Source of the DNA: Rhizobium sp. NZLR1
Lineage (GTDB): Bacteria > Pseudomonadota > Alphaproteobacteria > Rhizobiales > Rhizobiaceae
DNA length: 64,000 nt
Direction of reading: 5' to 3'
NCBI RefSeq assembly: GCF_017357385.1
Contig: NZ_CP071632.1
Span: 1,741,501-1,805,500, forward strand
Below are positions 1 through 8,549 of the stretch, piece by piece. The position numbers were made by a program, and so were the translations under genes. The notes beneath the pieces were generated by a model that worked only from the letters and a program-made list of their open reading frames with translations, was not told where the DNA came from and made no database searches. Positions within the stretch are counted from its first letter, which is position 1, and every line of letters begins with the position of its first letter.

Positions 1-569
1 TTTTCGTCGATCACCCCGACGACATCGACGCTCTGAAGCCCAAGGTGGAGGAAGCGGCAGGCCGCCAGATCAACCTCACCGACTGGCGCCAGCGCAATCA
101 GACCTTCTTTTCGGCGCTGCAGGTCGAGCGCAACGTCATGTTCATGATCCTGACGCTGATCGTGCTTGTCGCGGCGTTGAACATCATCTCCGGTCTCATC
201 ATGCTGGTGAAGGACAAGGGCAGCGATATCGCCATTCTGCGCACCATGGGCGCCAGCGCCGGCGCGATCATGCGCATCTTCTTCATGACCGGGGCGGCGA
301 TCGGTATCGTCGGCACCGTTGCCGGCGTGCTGCTCGGCGTCCTCGTCTGCGTCAACATCGAATCCATCCGCCAGTTCTTCTCCTGGATTTCAGGCACGGT
401 GATCTTCAATCCGCAGGTCTATTTCCTCAGTCAGCTGCCGGCCGAGATGGATCTCAGCGAAACCATCTCGATCGTCGTCATGGCGCTGACGCTCTCCTTC
501 ATCGCGACCATCTTCCCGGCCTGGCGCGCCTCCAGGCTCGATCCGGTGCAGGCCCTACGCTACGAATAA
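1..569 (+). CDS. lolC: Lipoprotein-releasing ABC transporter permease (LolC/LolE family), 3' part
   Basis: The reading frame is already open at base 3 and runs to TAA at 567-569, so only the C-terminal part of about 188 residues is in the window. It has three hydrophobic segments with the FtsX/MacB-like core (for example [15 protein letters not shown] between the first two) and ends with the family-typical [15 protein letters not shown]. Proteins of this family are inner-membrane permeases that release lipoproteins to LolA. The ATPase gene lolD starts 14 bases downstream, which supports an operon. Whether it is LolC, LolE or the single permease used by many alphaproteobacteria cannot be told from this fragment. 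Confidence 0.9.
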   Translation, partial: FVDHPDDIDALKPKVEEAAGRQINLTDWRQRNQTFFSALQVERNVMFMILTLIVLVAALNIISGLIMLVKDKGSDIAILRTMGASAGAIMRIFFMTGAAIGIVGTVAGVLLGVLVCVNIESIRQFFSWISGTVIFNPQVYFLSQLPAEMDLSETISIVVMALTLSFIATIFPAWRASRLDPVQALRYE

Positions 570-583
570 GGAATGCCGCCTTC

Positions 584-1267
584 ATGAAACGCAACGTCGT
601 TCTCAAGCTTACCGGCGTCGAGCGCCATTACGGGCAGGGCGATACGCTGCTCCCGATCCTGAAGAGCGCGGATTTCTCGCTGTCGAAAGGCGAGATCGTC
701 GCTCTCGTTGCCCCCTCCGGCACGGGCAAGTCGACCCTGCTGCATGTCGCCGGCCTCTTGGAACATCCCGATGGCGGTGAAGTCAGCATCAACGGCCATG
801 CCTGCGACGGCCTGAGCGATGAGAAACGTACCGCGATCCGCCGCAGCGAGATCGGCTTCGTCTATCAATTCCACCACCTGTTGCCGGAATTTTCCGCACT
901 CGAGAACATCATGATGCCGCAGCTGATCGCCGGGCTGTCCTGGAAGGAGGCCGGTGAGCGGGCGGGCCAGCTTCTCGATTATATGCGCATCGGCCATCGT
1001 GGCGCCCATCGCCCTGGCGAGCTTTCCGGCGGCGAGCAACAGCGCGTCGCGATCGCCCGCGCCGTCGCCAATGCGCCGAGCTTGCTTCTTGCCGACGAGC
1101 CGACCGGCAACCTCGACCCGGAAACGGCAAGCTACGTCTTCGATGCGCTGGAGGCGCTGGTGCGCCAGTCCGGCCTCGCGGCCCTCATCGCCACCCACAA
1201 TCATGAACTCGCCCGTCGCATGGATCGGCGCGTGACGATCGCGGATGGCAAGGTCGTCGATTTCTAG
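584..1267 (+). CDS. lolD: Lipoprotein-releasing system ATP-binding protein LolD
   Basis: This 227-residue ABC ATPase has Walker [10 protein letters not shown] near residue 46, signature [14 protein letters not shown] near residue 147, Walker [13 protein letters not shown] near residue 167 and a switch histidine in IATHNHELA. The length and the preceding FtsX-type permease identify it as LolD, the motor that drives lipoprotein release from the inner membrane. The ATG at 584 follows AAGGAATG. Walker A has Ala-Pro in place of the usual Gly-Pro. It is very probably co-transcribed with the permease. Confidence 0.93.
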   Translation: MKRNVVLKLTGVERHYGQGDTLLPILKSADFSLSKGEIVALVAPSGTGKSTLLHVAGLLEHPDGGEVSINGHACDGLSDEKRTAIRRSEIGFVYQFHHLLPEFSALENIMMPQLIAGLSWKEAGERAGQLLDYMRIGHRGAHRPGELSGGEQQRVAIARAVANAPSLLLADEPTGNLDPETASYVFDALEALVRQSGLAALIATHNHELARRMDRRVTIADGKVVDF

Positions 1268-1335
1268 AGCATGTCGCCCGGACGTGTGCAGCGGTTCCGG
1301 GATAACGCTGCAGAAACAAAAATCTAAGGCAGCGA
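1266..1335. repeat. Partial copy of a dispersed intergenic repeat (inverted relative to 45951-46052)
   Basis: The minus strand of this gap reads close to the plus strand of 45992-46052, including the shared core CCGGAACCGCTGCACAC followed by TCCGGGCGA and a preceding TTTTTGTTT tract. It lies between the lolD stop and the stop of the convergent DUF5680 gene. This copy lacks the long inverted repeat present in the other one. Confidence 0.7.
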
Positions 1336-1800
1336 TTACGGGATGACCAGCCCGCCGCGATAATCGAGCATATAGGCCTTCTGGCCGTTTACCATGATGC
1401 ATTCGTGGCCGCTGAACCGCTCGCAACCGCCTTCGCTGCGGTCGAGATAGCGGCCGGTTGGATGATCGAATTCCATCCCGCCGAGAAAGCGCTCCTGCCG
1501 ATACATGGCTGAAAGTGCCGCTTTGATCACTGCCCCGGCGGCAGCGCCGTCGATGAGATCTGGTGCGACGATCCAACCGAAATAGTTCATCACCCACACG
1601 GGCTCGCCGGCAAACCACACCACCTCCTGTCCAGCGAAATCGGTGCCGCCGAAATAGCTGTCGAGATAGCGCCAGTCGCCGCGCTCATAGCCCATATCGT
1701 GGGCACCCGGCCGGCAGGGCGCGCGCGGCACGCCGCCGCCGACATAGGTCGCAGCCTTGGCCTCTACGACGAATTCGTTCAGCATCGCAATGTCGAGCAT
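1336..1800 (-). CDS. DUF5680 family protein, predicted SOS-regulated
   Basis: This 154-residue soluble protein contains YVGGGVPRAPCRPGAHDM, WRYLDSYFGGTDFAGQE and a C-terminal YMLDYRGGLVIP, which I associate with the DUF5680 family; its biochemical role is unknown. An upstream in-frame start at 1923 is possible, but the ATG at 1800 is chosen because GAGAGGAGAACGAC precedes it and because a LexA box (1850-1864) lies about 50 bases upstream, which would otherwise fall inside the gene. The gene is divergent from the 28-residue ORF and dnaE. The family call rests on memory of the motif pattern. Confidence 0.75.
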   Translation of the reverse strand: MLDIAMLNEFVVEAKAATYVGGGVPRAPCRPGAHDMGYERGDWRYLDSYFGGTDFAGQEVVWFAGEPVWVMNYFGWIVAPDLIDGAAAGAVIKAALSAMYRQERFLGGMEFDHPTGRYLDRSEGGCERFSGHECIMVNGQKAYMLDYRGGLVIP

Positions 1801-1849
1801 GTCGTTCTCCTCTCGGCCGGATGCTGGCAAATATGCAGTGATCTGTAAA

Positions 1850-1864
1850 GAACAAAAAAAGAAC
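1850..1864. promoter_or_regulatory. LexA (SOS) box upstream of the DUF5680 gene
   Basis: The sequence is GAAC, seven A residues, GAAC, read on the minus strand as GTTC-N7-GTTC. This exactly matches the alphaproteobacterial LexA operator. On the minus strand it overlaps a possible -35 (TTGTTC) with TATTTG about 16 bases downstream, and the DUF5680 start lies 50 bases further on. Confidence 0.75.
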
Positions 1865-2049
1865 ATCAGCCGAGACAAGCGGGTCGTCTTGAGAGGAGGT
1901 CGGCCGTCTGGCGACCATGTCACGATCTACGGCAGATCGCGAAACAACATCGCTCCTCATCAGATCGCGTCCCGGACCTTACCGAATCGCAATGCGCATC
2001 CCGGGATTTTCTAACGCAAGAAAGAAGGAAAAGATTCCTGTTGACAACG

Positions 2050-2064
2050 GAACAAACATCGAAC
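2050..2064. promoter_or_regulatory. LexA (SOS) box upstream of the small membrane protein and dnaE
   Basis: GAAC-AAACATC-GAAC is a perfect GAAC-N7-GAAC direct repeat. It begins four bases after a consensus -35 TTGACA (2041-2046), where a bound repressor would block polymerase. The -10 is not clear (CAAAGT at spacing 17). The small ORF starts 34 bases downstream. Confidence 0.78.
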
Positions 2065-2097
2065 AAAGTGAAAACATAACAAGTAAGGGAGAGCCAA

Positions 2098-2184
2098 ATG
2101 ACTGACATGATCCGTGATATCGCAGCATTCACCTCCATCGCAATGTTCGTTGCCAGCTTCTCGCTCATCGTCATGGCAATCTAA
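2098..2184 (+). CDS. 28-residue single-pass membrane protein, predicted SOS-induced
   Basis: The ORF reads MTDMIRDIAAFTS, then a hydrophobic stretch to the end with IAMFVASFSL and LIVMAI, giving a short N-terminal tail and one transmembrane helix. AAGGGAGAGCCAA directly upstream of ATG 2098 is a good ribosome binding site, and a LexA box and -35 lie just above it. dnaE starts 117 bases downstream on the same strand. Size, topology and SOS control are like Caulobacter SidA (29 residues, an inner-membrane inhibitor of divisome proteins); that is analogy, not shown homology. It is too short for most gene callers. Confidence 0.7.
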   Translation: MTDMIRDIAAFTSIAMFVASFSLIVMAI

Positions 2185-2194
2185 AGTTTTCAGG

Positions 2195-2219
2195 GGACCG
2201 CATGGCAGTCATGCGGTCC
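2195..2219 (+). other. Perfect 10-bp stem-loop between the small ORF and dnaE
   Basis: GGACCGCATG, loop GCAGT, CATGCGGTCC. No T-tract follows, so it is not a classical intrinsic terminator. It could reduce read-through from the SOS promoter into dnaE or stabilise the 3' end of the short mRNA. Confidence 0.55.
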
Positions 2220-2301
2220 GGACGCGGGACTTCTTCTGGACATCTTCGCCCTCTATGCCGACAATGCGTCCGATTCATTCGGGTGATTGGGAAGGCATGG
2301 C

Positions 2302-5300
2302 ATGGCGGATACGGCAAAGGGTTCAACGGCTGAGGTGACCGGCGGCACGCCGGGCTTCATCCACCTGAGGGTCCACTCCGCCTATTCGCTTCTCGAAGGC
2401 GCCTTGCCGCTGAAGAAGATCCTTTACAAGGCGACCGGCGACAGCCAGCCGGCGATCGCCATTACCGACACCAACAATCTGTTCGTCGCGCTGGAATTCT
2501 CCCAGAAAGCGATGGAGGAGGGCCTGCAGCCGATCATCGGCTGCCAGGTCTCGATCGACATGGAAGACGGGCTGGAAACGGAAAAGCGCGGCGGCCAGCA
2601 GGCCCTGATCAAGCTGCCGTCGATCGTTCTTCTCGCTGCCACCGATGCCGGTTACGAACGGCTCGTCGACCTCGTCAGCCGCGCCTATCTCGGCGGCGAA
2701 AGCAACCAGGCCATTCATATCAAGGCCTCCTGGCTGGAAGAGGCCGGCACAGAAGGGTTGATCGCCCTGACCGGCGCCCTGACCGGGCCTGTCGACGTGG
2801 CGATCAAGGAGGGCCATGCAGCCCAGGCGGAAGTCCGGCTGCTTGCGCTGAAGCGTCTCTTTGGCGACCGGCTCTATGTCGAGCTGCAGCGGCACGGTAC
2901 CTACGACAAGCGCCATGAGCAGAGGATCGTCGGGCTTGCCTATATCAACGACCTGCCGCTGGTTGCGACCAACGAGGCCTTCTTTCCGACACGCGACGAT
3001 TACGACGCCCATGATGCGCTGATGGCGGTCGCCCACAATGCCATCGTCTCCGACGATAGCCGCTTTCGCCTGACCCCGGACCATTATCTGAAGAGCCGGG
3101 CCGAGATGGCCAAGCTCTTCGCCGATCTGCCGGAAGCGCTGGAAAACACCATCGAGATCGCCAAGCGTTGCTCCTTCGTGCTGAAGACGCGAAAGCCGAT
3201 CCTGCCGCGCTTCACCGGTGCGACCGACGATCCCGAGGAGGCCGAACGCGCCGAGGCGAGCGAACTGCGCCGCCAGGCAGTCGAAGGGCTGGACATGCGG
3301 CTTTCGACGCTCGGCATGTCGCCGGGTTACGAGGAAAAGGAATATCGCGAGCGACTGGATTTTGAACTCAGCGTCATCGAGCGCATGCGTTTTCCCGGGT
3401 ACTTCCTGATCGTTGCCGACTTCATCAAATGGGCCAAGCAGCAGGATATACCGGTCGGCCCGGGCCGCGGTTCGGGCGCAGGTTCCCTGGTCGCCTACGC
3501 GTTGACGATCACCGACGTCGATCCGCTGCGGTTTTCGCTGCTCTTCGAGCGCTTCCTCAATCCGGAACGCGTCTCGATGCCGGACTTCGACATCGACTTC
3601 TGCCAGGACCGCCGCGAAGAGGTGATCCGCTACGTCCAGGCCAAGTATGGCCGCGAGCAGGTGGCGCAGATCATCACCTTCGGTTCGCTGCAGGCGCGCG
3701 CCGCCCTTCGCGATGTCGGCCGCGTGCTGGAAATGCCTTACGGCCAGGTAGACAAGATCTGCAAACTCGTGCCGAACAATCCGGCCAATCCGACGCCGCT
3801 GTCCAAAGCGATCGAGGAGGAGCCGAAGCTGCAGGAGGAGGCGGCGAAGGAGCCGGTCGTCGCGCGCCTGCTCGACATTGCCCAGAAGATCGAGGGGCTT
3901 TACCGCCATGCCTCGACGCATGCCGCCGGCATCGTCATCGGCGACCGCCCGCTTTCCAAGCTGGTGCCGATGTATCGCGATCCGCGCTCCGACATGCCGG
4001 TCACCCAGTTCAACATGAAATGGGTAGAGCAGGCCGGCCTGGTCAAATTCGACTTTCTTGGCCTGAAGACGCTGACGGTGCTGAAGGTCGCGGTCGATTT
4101 TGTCGCCAAGCTCGGCGTCAAGGTCGATCTCGCGGCGATCCCTCTCGACGACAAGAAGACCTACGAGATGCTGTCGCGCGGCGAGACGGTCGGCGTGTTC
4201 CAGGTGGAAAGTGCCGGCATGCGCAAGGCGCTGATCGGCATGAAGCCGGACTGCATCGAGGACATCATCGCCCTGGTGGCGCTCTACCGTCCGGGTCCGA
4301 TGGAGAACATCCCGACCTACAATGCCCGCAAGCACGGTGAAGAAGAGCTGGAATCGATCCATCCGATGATCGACCACCTGCTCAAGGAAACCCAAGGCGT
4401 CATCGTCTACCAGGAACAGGTGATGCAGATCGCCCAGGTCCTGTCCGGTTACTCGCTCGGAGAAGCCGATCTTCTGCGCCGCGCCATGGGCAAGAAGATC
4501 AAGGCCGAGATGGACCAGCAGCGCGAACGCTTCGTCGTCGGCGCCGTCAAGAACGGCGTATCGAAGCCGCAGGCCGACAATATCTTCGAACTGCTGGCGA
4601 AGTTCGCCAATTACGGCTTCAACAAGTCGCATGCCGCTGCCTACGCCATCGTCTCCTACCAGACGGCCTATATGAAGGCGCATTATCCGGTCGAATTCCT
4701 CGCCGCCTCGATGACGCTCGACATGTCCAACACCGAAAAGGTCAACGATTTCCGCCAGGATGCCAAGCGCCTCGGTATCGAAGTGATCGCACCCTCGGTG
4801 CAGACCTCCTTCCGCCATTTCCAGACCGGCGCCAACCGCATCTATTATGCGCTCGCCGCCCTCAAGGGCGTCGGCGAATCCGCCGTCGACCATATCGTCG
4901 AGGTGCGTGGCGACAAGCCTTTTGCCGGCATCGAGGATTTCTGCCTGCGCATCGATCCGCGCCAGGTCAATCGCCGCGTGCTTGAAAGCCTGATTTTTGC
5001 CGGCGCCTTCGATTGTTTCGGCACCGACCGCGCCCAGCTTTCGGCCGGCCTCGACCGCATCCTCGGTTATGCCCAGCGCGCCCAAGAGAACAAGCTGAGC
5101 GGCCAGTCGGACATTTTCGGCAGCACCCTGACCTCGGGGCCGGAAAAAATCTCCCTGCCGCCGTTCTCGCCCTGGCTTGCCTCCGAGCGGCTGCTCAAGG
5201 AATTCCAGGTGCTGGGCTTCTATCTCACAGCCCACCCGCTCGATTCCTACAGCAACCTCCTGCAGAAGATGCGGGTGCAGACCTTTGCCGAATTTTCCCA

Positions 5301-5799
5301 AGCAATCAAACAGGGCGCCTTCAATGCGCGCCTCGCCGGCACCGTCATTTCGAAGCAGGAGCGCAAGACCCGCACCGGCAACAAGATGGGCATCATCGTC
5401 TTTTCCGACTCCTCCGGCCAGTTCGAGGCGGTGCTGTTTTCGGAAATGCTCAACCAGTATCGCGACGTGCTGGAGTCGGGAAAATCCTTCGTGCTGACCG
5501 CAACCGGCGAGGAGCGGCCGGAAGGCATCGGCTTGCGCATCCAGACGATCCAGTCGCTGGAGGAAAAGTCGCTGCAGATGCAGAAGGCGCTGCGCGTCTA
5601 TGTCCGCGATTCCGGACCGCTGAAGATGGTCGCCGGTCATCTCAACGCCAAGGGCGACGGCCTCGTGTCCTTCATCGTCATCAAGGAGGAGGGCAAACGC
5701 GAGGTGGAAGTGGCGCTGGCGGAGAAATACCGCATCACCCCGGAGATCGCCGCCGCTCTTCGCGCCGCCCCCGGTGTCGTCGATGTCGAGCTTGTCTGA
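2302..5799 (+). CDS. dnaE: DNA polymerase III subunit alpha (DnaE1)
   Basis: This is the 1165-residue replicative polymerase. An N-terminal PHP domain starts with FIHLRVHSAYSLLEGA, the palm has PDFDIDFCQDRRE with catalytic Asp428 and Asp430, KSHAAAYAIVSYQTAYMKAHYP lies in the fingers region, and a C-terminal OB-fold region follows GNKMGIIVFSD. An in-frame TTG lies upstream at 2287, but the ATG at 2302 is preferred because it follows GGGAAGG and gives the usual N terminus. It may be partly co-transcribed with the SOS small ORF. It is the essential polymerase, not the ImuB-linked DnaE2, since no imuA/imuB is next to it. Confidence 0.96.
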   Translation: MADTAKGSTAEVTGGTPGFIHLRVHSAYSLLEGALPLKKILYKATGDSQPAIAITDTNNLFVALEFSQKAMEEGLQPIIGCQVSIDMEDGLETEKRGGQQALIKLPSIVLLAATDAGYERLVDLVSRAYLGGESNQAIHIKASWLEEAGTEGLIALTGALTGPVDVAIKEGHAAQAEVRLLALKRLFGDRLYVELQRHGTYDKRHEQRIVGLAYINDLPLVATNEAFFPTRDDYDAHDALMAVAHNAIVSDDSRFRLTPDHYLKSRAEMAKLFADLPEALENTIEIAKRCSFVLKTRKPILPRFTGATDDPEEAERAEASELRRQAVEGLDMRLSTLGMSPGYEEKEYRERLDFELSVIERMRFPGYFLIVADFIKWAKQQDIPVGPGRGSGAGSLVAYALTITDVDPLRFSLLFERFLNPERVSMPDFDIDFCQDRREEVIRYVQAKYGREQVAQIITFGSLQARAALRDVGRVLEMPYGQVDKICKLVPNNPANPTPLSKAIEEEPKLQEEAAKEPVVARLLDIAQKIEGLYRHASTHAAGIVIGDRPLSKLVPMYRDPRSDMPVTQFNMKWVEQAGLVKFDFLGLKTLTVLKVAVDFVAKLGVKVDLAAIPLDDKKTYEMLSRGETVGVFQVESAGMRKALIGMKPDCIEDIIALVALYRPGPMENIPTYNARKHGEEELESIHPMIDHLLKETQGVIVYQEQVMQIAQVLSGYSLGEADLLRRAMGKKIKAEMDQQRERFVVGAVKNGVSKPQADNIFELLAKFANYGFNKSHAAAYAIVSYQTAYMKAHYPVEFLAASMTLDMSNTEKVNDFRQDAKRLGIEVIAPSVQTSFRHFQTGANRIYYALAALKGVGESAVDHIVEVRGDKPFAGIEDFCLRIDPRQVNRRVLESLIFAGAFDCFGTDRAQLSAGLDRILGYAQRAQENKLSGQSDIFGSTLTSGPEKISLPPFSPWLASERLLKEFQVLGFYLTAHPLDSYSNLLQKMRVQTFAEFSQAIKQGAFNARLAGTVISKQERKTRTGNKMGIIVFSDSSGQFEAVLFSEMLNQYRDVLESGKSFVLTATGEERPEGIGLRIQTIQSLEEKSLQMQKALRVYVRDSGPLKMVAGHLNAKGDGLVSFIVIKEEGKREVEVALAEKYRITPEIAAALRAAPGVVDVELV

Positions 5800-5838
5800 T
5801 CACCCCGGCTGATGGTGATCAAATCTGGGTGATCGTGA

Positions 5839-7095
5839 TCAGCCACGCGTAATGGTGATGAAATCCGTGCCGTCGCCGGTGTCACGGCCAAGGCCGGTAT
5901 CGGAGATCGTCAGCGTCGAGCCGGGCGCGATCAGCGCGTCGATCCTGCGGCGGGTCTCCTCCGGGATCGTGATGCGGCTGAGCGACCGGACAATCGGCCT
6001 GCCGGTGATGATCGAGCTTTCCTGATTGGTGATGCCGAGCCGCTTCATCGTCTCGCGGGAGAGATTGTTTTCCAGCGTGATGCCGAGCCAGTCCGCCGTG
6101 CCGGCCGTTTCATCGACCGCATGCAGCGTGAAGAAATGTGTGCCAAGCGCCAAGCCCGGATCGGCGATGGTCACCGGCGCTTCGAAGATCGGCTTGAACG
6201 CCCGGCGCACCATGATGACGCCGTTCGGCGGTTCACCCTTGCCCGCCGCGGCATAGACTTCCCTCAGGAGCGCGTCGGAGACCAGACTTCTGTCACCGAC
6301 AAATTCGGCCGGCCGCAGCGTCTTGAAAGTCTTGATCGCCTGCACGGTCGACGGCCCGAGCAAGCCGTCCGGATCGCCGGCGGAAAAGCCGAGCTGGTTG
6401 AGCAAGGCCTGGATGTCGATGATCGTCTCGCGCAGCGTGCGGCGGGTGATCAGCATGCTGATCGGCTCGGACGGCGGCTCGGGTTCGTGCGCGGTGATCG
6501 GCGAAGCTGCCGGCATCGGCATGGTCGCCGTATCGTTCATCGCCACCTGCACCGGTGTGCCCGGACTGTCGGGCATCGAGGGCCGCAGTTCGACATCTGA
6601 AAGCAGCAGCATCGGCGCCGGCGCTTGCCGATGGAAAAGGGTCGGATGGTCGATCGGCTGCGGCGCCACTTGGCCGTCGCTGATGATGACGGGAATGCCG
6701 GGCTCGGTCATCCCGTAGAGCATCTTTGCAAAGGCGCCCGGCATGCGCACGCAGCCATGTGAGGCCGGATAACGCGGCACGGAATTCGATTCGTGCAGCG
6801 CAATGCCGGACCAGGTCAGCCTTTGCATGAACGGCATCGGCGCCGCCGAATAGAGATTGGATTCATGGTATTTCTGCTTTTCGAGCACCGAGAAGATGCC
6901 GCTCGGCGTCGTGTGCCCGTCCTTGCCGGTCGAGACCTTCGAGGTCGCGACGACCTCGGTACCGTCATAGACCGCAAGCGACTGCCTGTCCTTCGAGACG
7001 ATGATCTGCAGCGTGCGCGCATCTGCGGCAAGGGCAGGGTGCACGAGTGCGGTGGCCGACAGCAAGCCGAGGCCGAAGACGAGACGCGAGAACAT
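5839..7095 (-). CDS. L,D-transpeptidase (YkuD) with peptidoglycan-binding domain
   Basis: This 418-residue exported protein has a signal peptide (hydrophobic to about residue 23, cleavage near ALA-AD), then a YkuD domain with the catalytic motif SHGCVRM (His113, Cys115). A PG_binding_1 domain starts near IDIQALLNQLGFSAGDPDG, and an uncharacterised tail ends in a Gly-Asp-rich segment. The family cross-links peptidoglycan (3-3 bonds) or attaches proteins to it in the periplasm. The start at 7095 puts the signal peptide at the N terminus; an in-frame ATG 33 bases upstream lacks a ribosome binding site. It converges with dnaE, with a 39-base gap. Confidence 0.9.
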   Translation of the reverse strand: MFSRLVFGLGLLSATALVHPALAADARTLQIIVSKDRQSLAVYDGTEVVATSKVSTGKDGHTTPSGIFSVLEKQKYHESNLYSAAPMPFMQRLTWSGIALHESNSVPRYPASHGCVRMPGAFAKMLYGMTEPGIPVIISDGQVAPQPIDHPTLFHRQAPAPMLLLSDVELRPSMPDSPGTPVQVAMNDTATMPMPAASPITAHEPEPPSEPISMLITRRTLRETIIDIQALLNQLGFSAGDPDGLLGPSTVQAIKTFKTLRPAEFVGDRSLVSDALLREVYAAAGKGEPPNGVIMVRRAFKPIFEAPVTIADPGLALGTHFFTLHAVDETAGTADWLGITLENNLSRETMKRLGITNQESSIITGRPIVRSLSRITIPEETRRRIDALIAPGSTLTISDTGLGRDTGDGTDFITITRG

Positions 7096-7187
7096 GATAC
7101 CCAACCATACGCAATACTTGCAGGGCACACTATGGGACGAAGTTTAAGGAAGATTTTATAGGCTGCGCGGCAGCCCGGGCTCACGCC

Positions 7188-8483
7188 TTAGTGATCGCGC
7201 TTGCCGCTGCCGAAGGTGTAGCCGGTCTCGACCGTGTTCTTGCCGAACTTGTCGCGCAGCTTGTCCATCGCCGCTTCGGCGGCCGCTCGCCGGCCGGAGT
7301 GCCGGTCGATGAGATCGGGCGGATCGGCGCGCGCGGCATCGCCGAGATCGCTGACGCCGATGCCGATCAGTCGGAACTTCGTGCCATCAGTTTCTTTTTC
7401 GAGAAGCTCGAGCCCGGTGCGGAAGATCCTGTCGGCAAGCTGGGTCGGGTCTTCGAGCTTGCGGTTGCGGGTGCGCGATTTGAAATCGGCGCTCTTCATC
7501 TTCAGGACGACGGTCTGGCCGGCAATGCCGCTTTTCTTCAGCCGCCAGGAGACCTTTTCGGAGAGGTTGCGCAGGATCGGCACCAGATCGTCATAACGCC
7601 AGATGTCGTCGAAGAAGGTCGTCTCGGACGAAACGCTCTTGGCCGCATCGTTGAGATGCACTTCACGGTCGTCGATGCCACGCGACAGCCGGGCGAGCCG
7701 CTGGCCGATGCTGCCGTAGCGGCGCATCAGGTCGTTTTCCTCCATCTGCTGCAACTGGCCGATGGTACGGATGCCATCTGCCTCCAGCGTCGCCGCAAAG
7801 GCCTTGCCGACGCCCCAGATGGTGGTGACGGGGCGCGGCGCCAGGAACTCGACCGCTTCTTCACGGCCGATGACGGAAAAGCCGCGCGGCTTGTGCAGGT
7901 CGGAGGCAACCTTGGCGAGGAATTTGCAATAGGAAAGCCCGACCGAAACGCTGATGCCGATTTCCTTTTCGACCCGGCGGGCGAATTTGGCGAGGGTGCG
8001 CGCCGGCGGATCGTGATGCAGCCTCTCGGTGCCACCAAGCTCGAGGAAGGCTTCGTCGATCGACAGCGGTTGCACCAGCGGCGTCAGATCCTGCATCATG
8101 GCGCGCACCTGGCGCCCGACCCGGACATATTTCTCCATGTCGGGCCTGATGACGATCGCCTCGGGGCATGCTTCCAGCGCTTTGAACATCGGCATCGCCG
8201 AACGCACGCCGTGGATGCGGGCGATATAACAGGCGGTGGAGACGACGCCGCGTTTGCCGCCGCCGATGATCACCGGCTTGTCGGCAAGTTCCGGATTGTC
8301 GCGTTTCTCGACGGCCGCGTAAAAGGCGTCGCAATCAATATGCGCAAGCGTCAATGCGTAGAGCTCGCGATGGCGCACCAGGCGGGGGCTGCCGCAGGAC
8401 ACACAACGGCGCGCCTCGCCCTTCTGCTCGGCAAGGCAGTCGCGACAGAAGCCGGGTGTCTTGTCGGGCGTGGGCGTCATCAT
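7188..8483 (-). CDS. dinB: DNA polymerase IV (DinB) with N-terminal zinc ribbon
   Basis: This 431-residue Y-family translesion polymerase has the catalytic motifs [15 protein letters not shown] and [12 protein letters not shown] and a little-finger domain. Before the palm is a four-cysteine ribbon, CRDC and CVSC (Cys13, 16, 27, 30), which classical E. coli DinB lacks. The frame is open to 8510, but a LexA box occupies 8486-8500, so the tandem ATGs at 8483/8480 are the likely starts. That puts the operator directly against the start codon. The protein should act in SOS mutagenesis or damage bypass. The gene has no coding overlap with its divergent neighbour. Confidence 0.93.
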   Translation of the reverse strand: MMTPTPDKTPGFCRDCLAEQKGEARRCVSCGSPRLVRHRELYALTLAHIDCDAFYAAVEKRDNPELADKPVIIGGGKRGVVSTACYIARIHGVRSAMPMFKALEACPEAIVIRPDMEKYVRVGRQVRAMMQDLTPLVQPLSIDEAFLELGGTERLHHDPPARTLAKFARRVEKEIGISVSVGLSYCKFLAKVASDLHKPRGFSVIGREEAVEFLAPRPVTTIWGVGKAFAATLEADGIRTIGQLQQMEENDLMRRYGSIGQRLARLSRGIDDREVHLNDAAKSVSSETTFFDDIWRYDDLVPILRNLSEKVSWRLKKSGIAGQTVVLKMKSADFKSRTRNRKLEDPTQLADRIFRTGLELLEKETDGTKFRLIGIGVSDLGDAARADPPDLIDRHSGRRAAAEAAMDKLRDKFGKNTVETGYTFGSGKRDH

Positions 8484-8485
8484 GA

Positions 8486-8500
8486 GAACAAAGATTGAAC
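8486..8500. promoter_or_regulatory. LexA (SOS) box at the dinB start
   Basis: GAAC-AAAGATT-GAAC, read towards dinB as GTTC-AATCTTT-GTTC, is a perfect alphaproteobacterial LexA operator. It ends two bases before the first ATG of dinB, and dinB is a standard LexA target. Confidence 0.85.
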
Positions 8501-8549
8501 GCCGCAACATTACGCCCTAAGCTTCCGAGTCTCAAGAGAGGCGGGAGCT

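Noticed and set aside
2323..5640. 1105-codon open frame antisense to dnaE
   Set aside because: It is a frame shadow of a high-GC gene: no domain, no ribosome binding site, His/Asp/Arg-rich composition typical of antisense frames.
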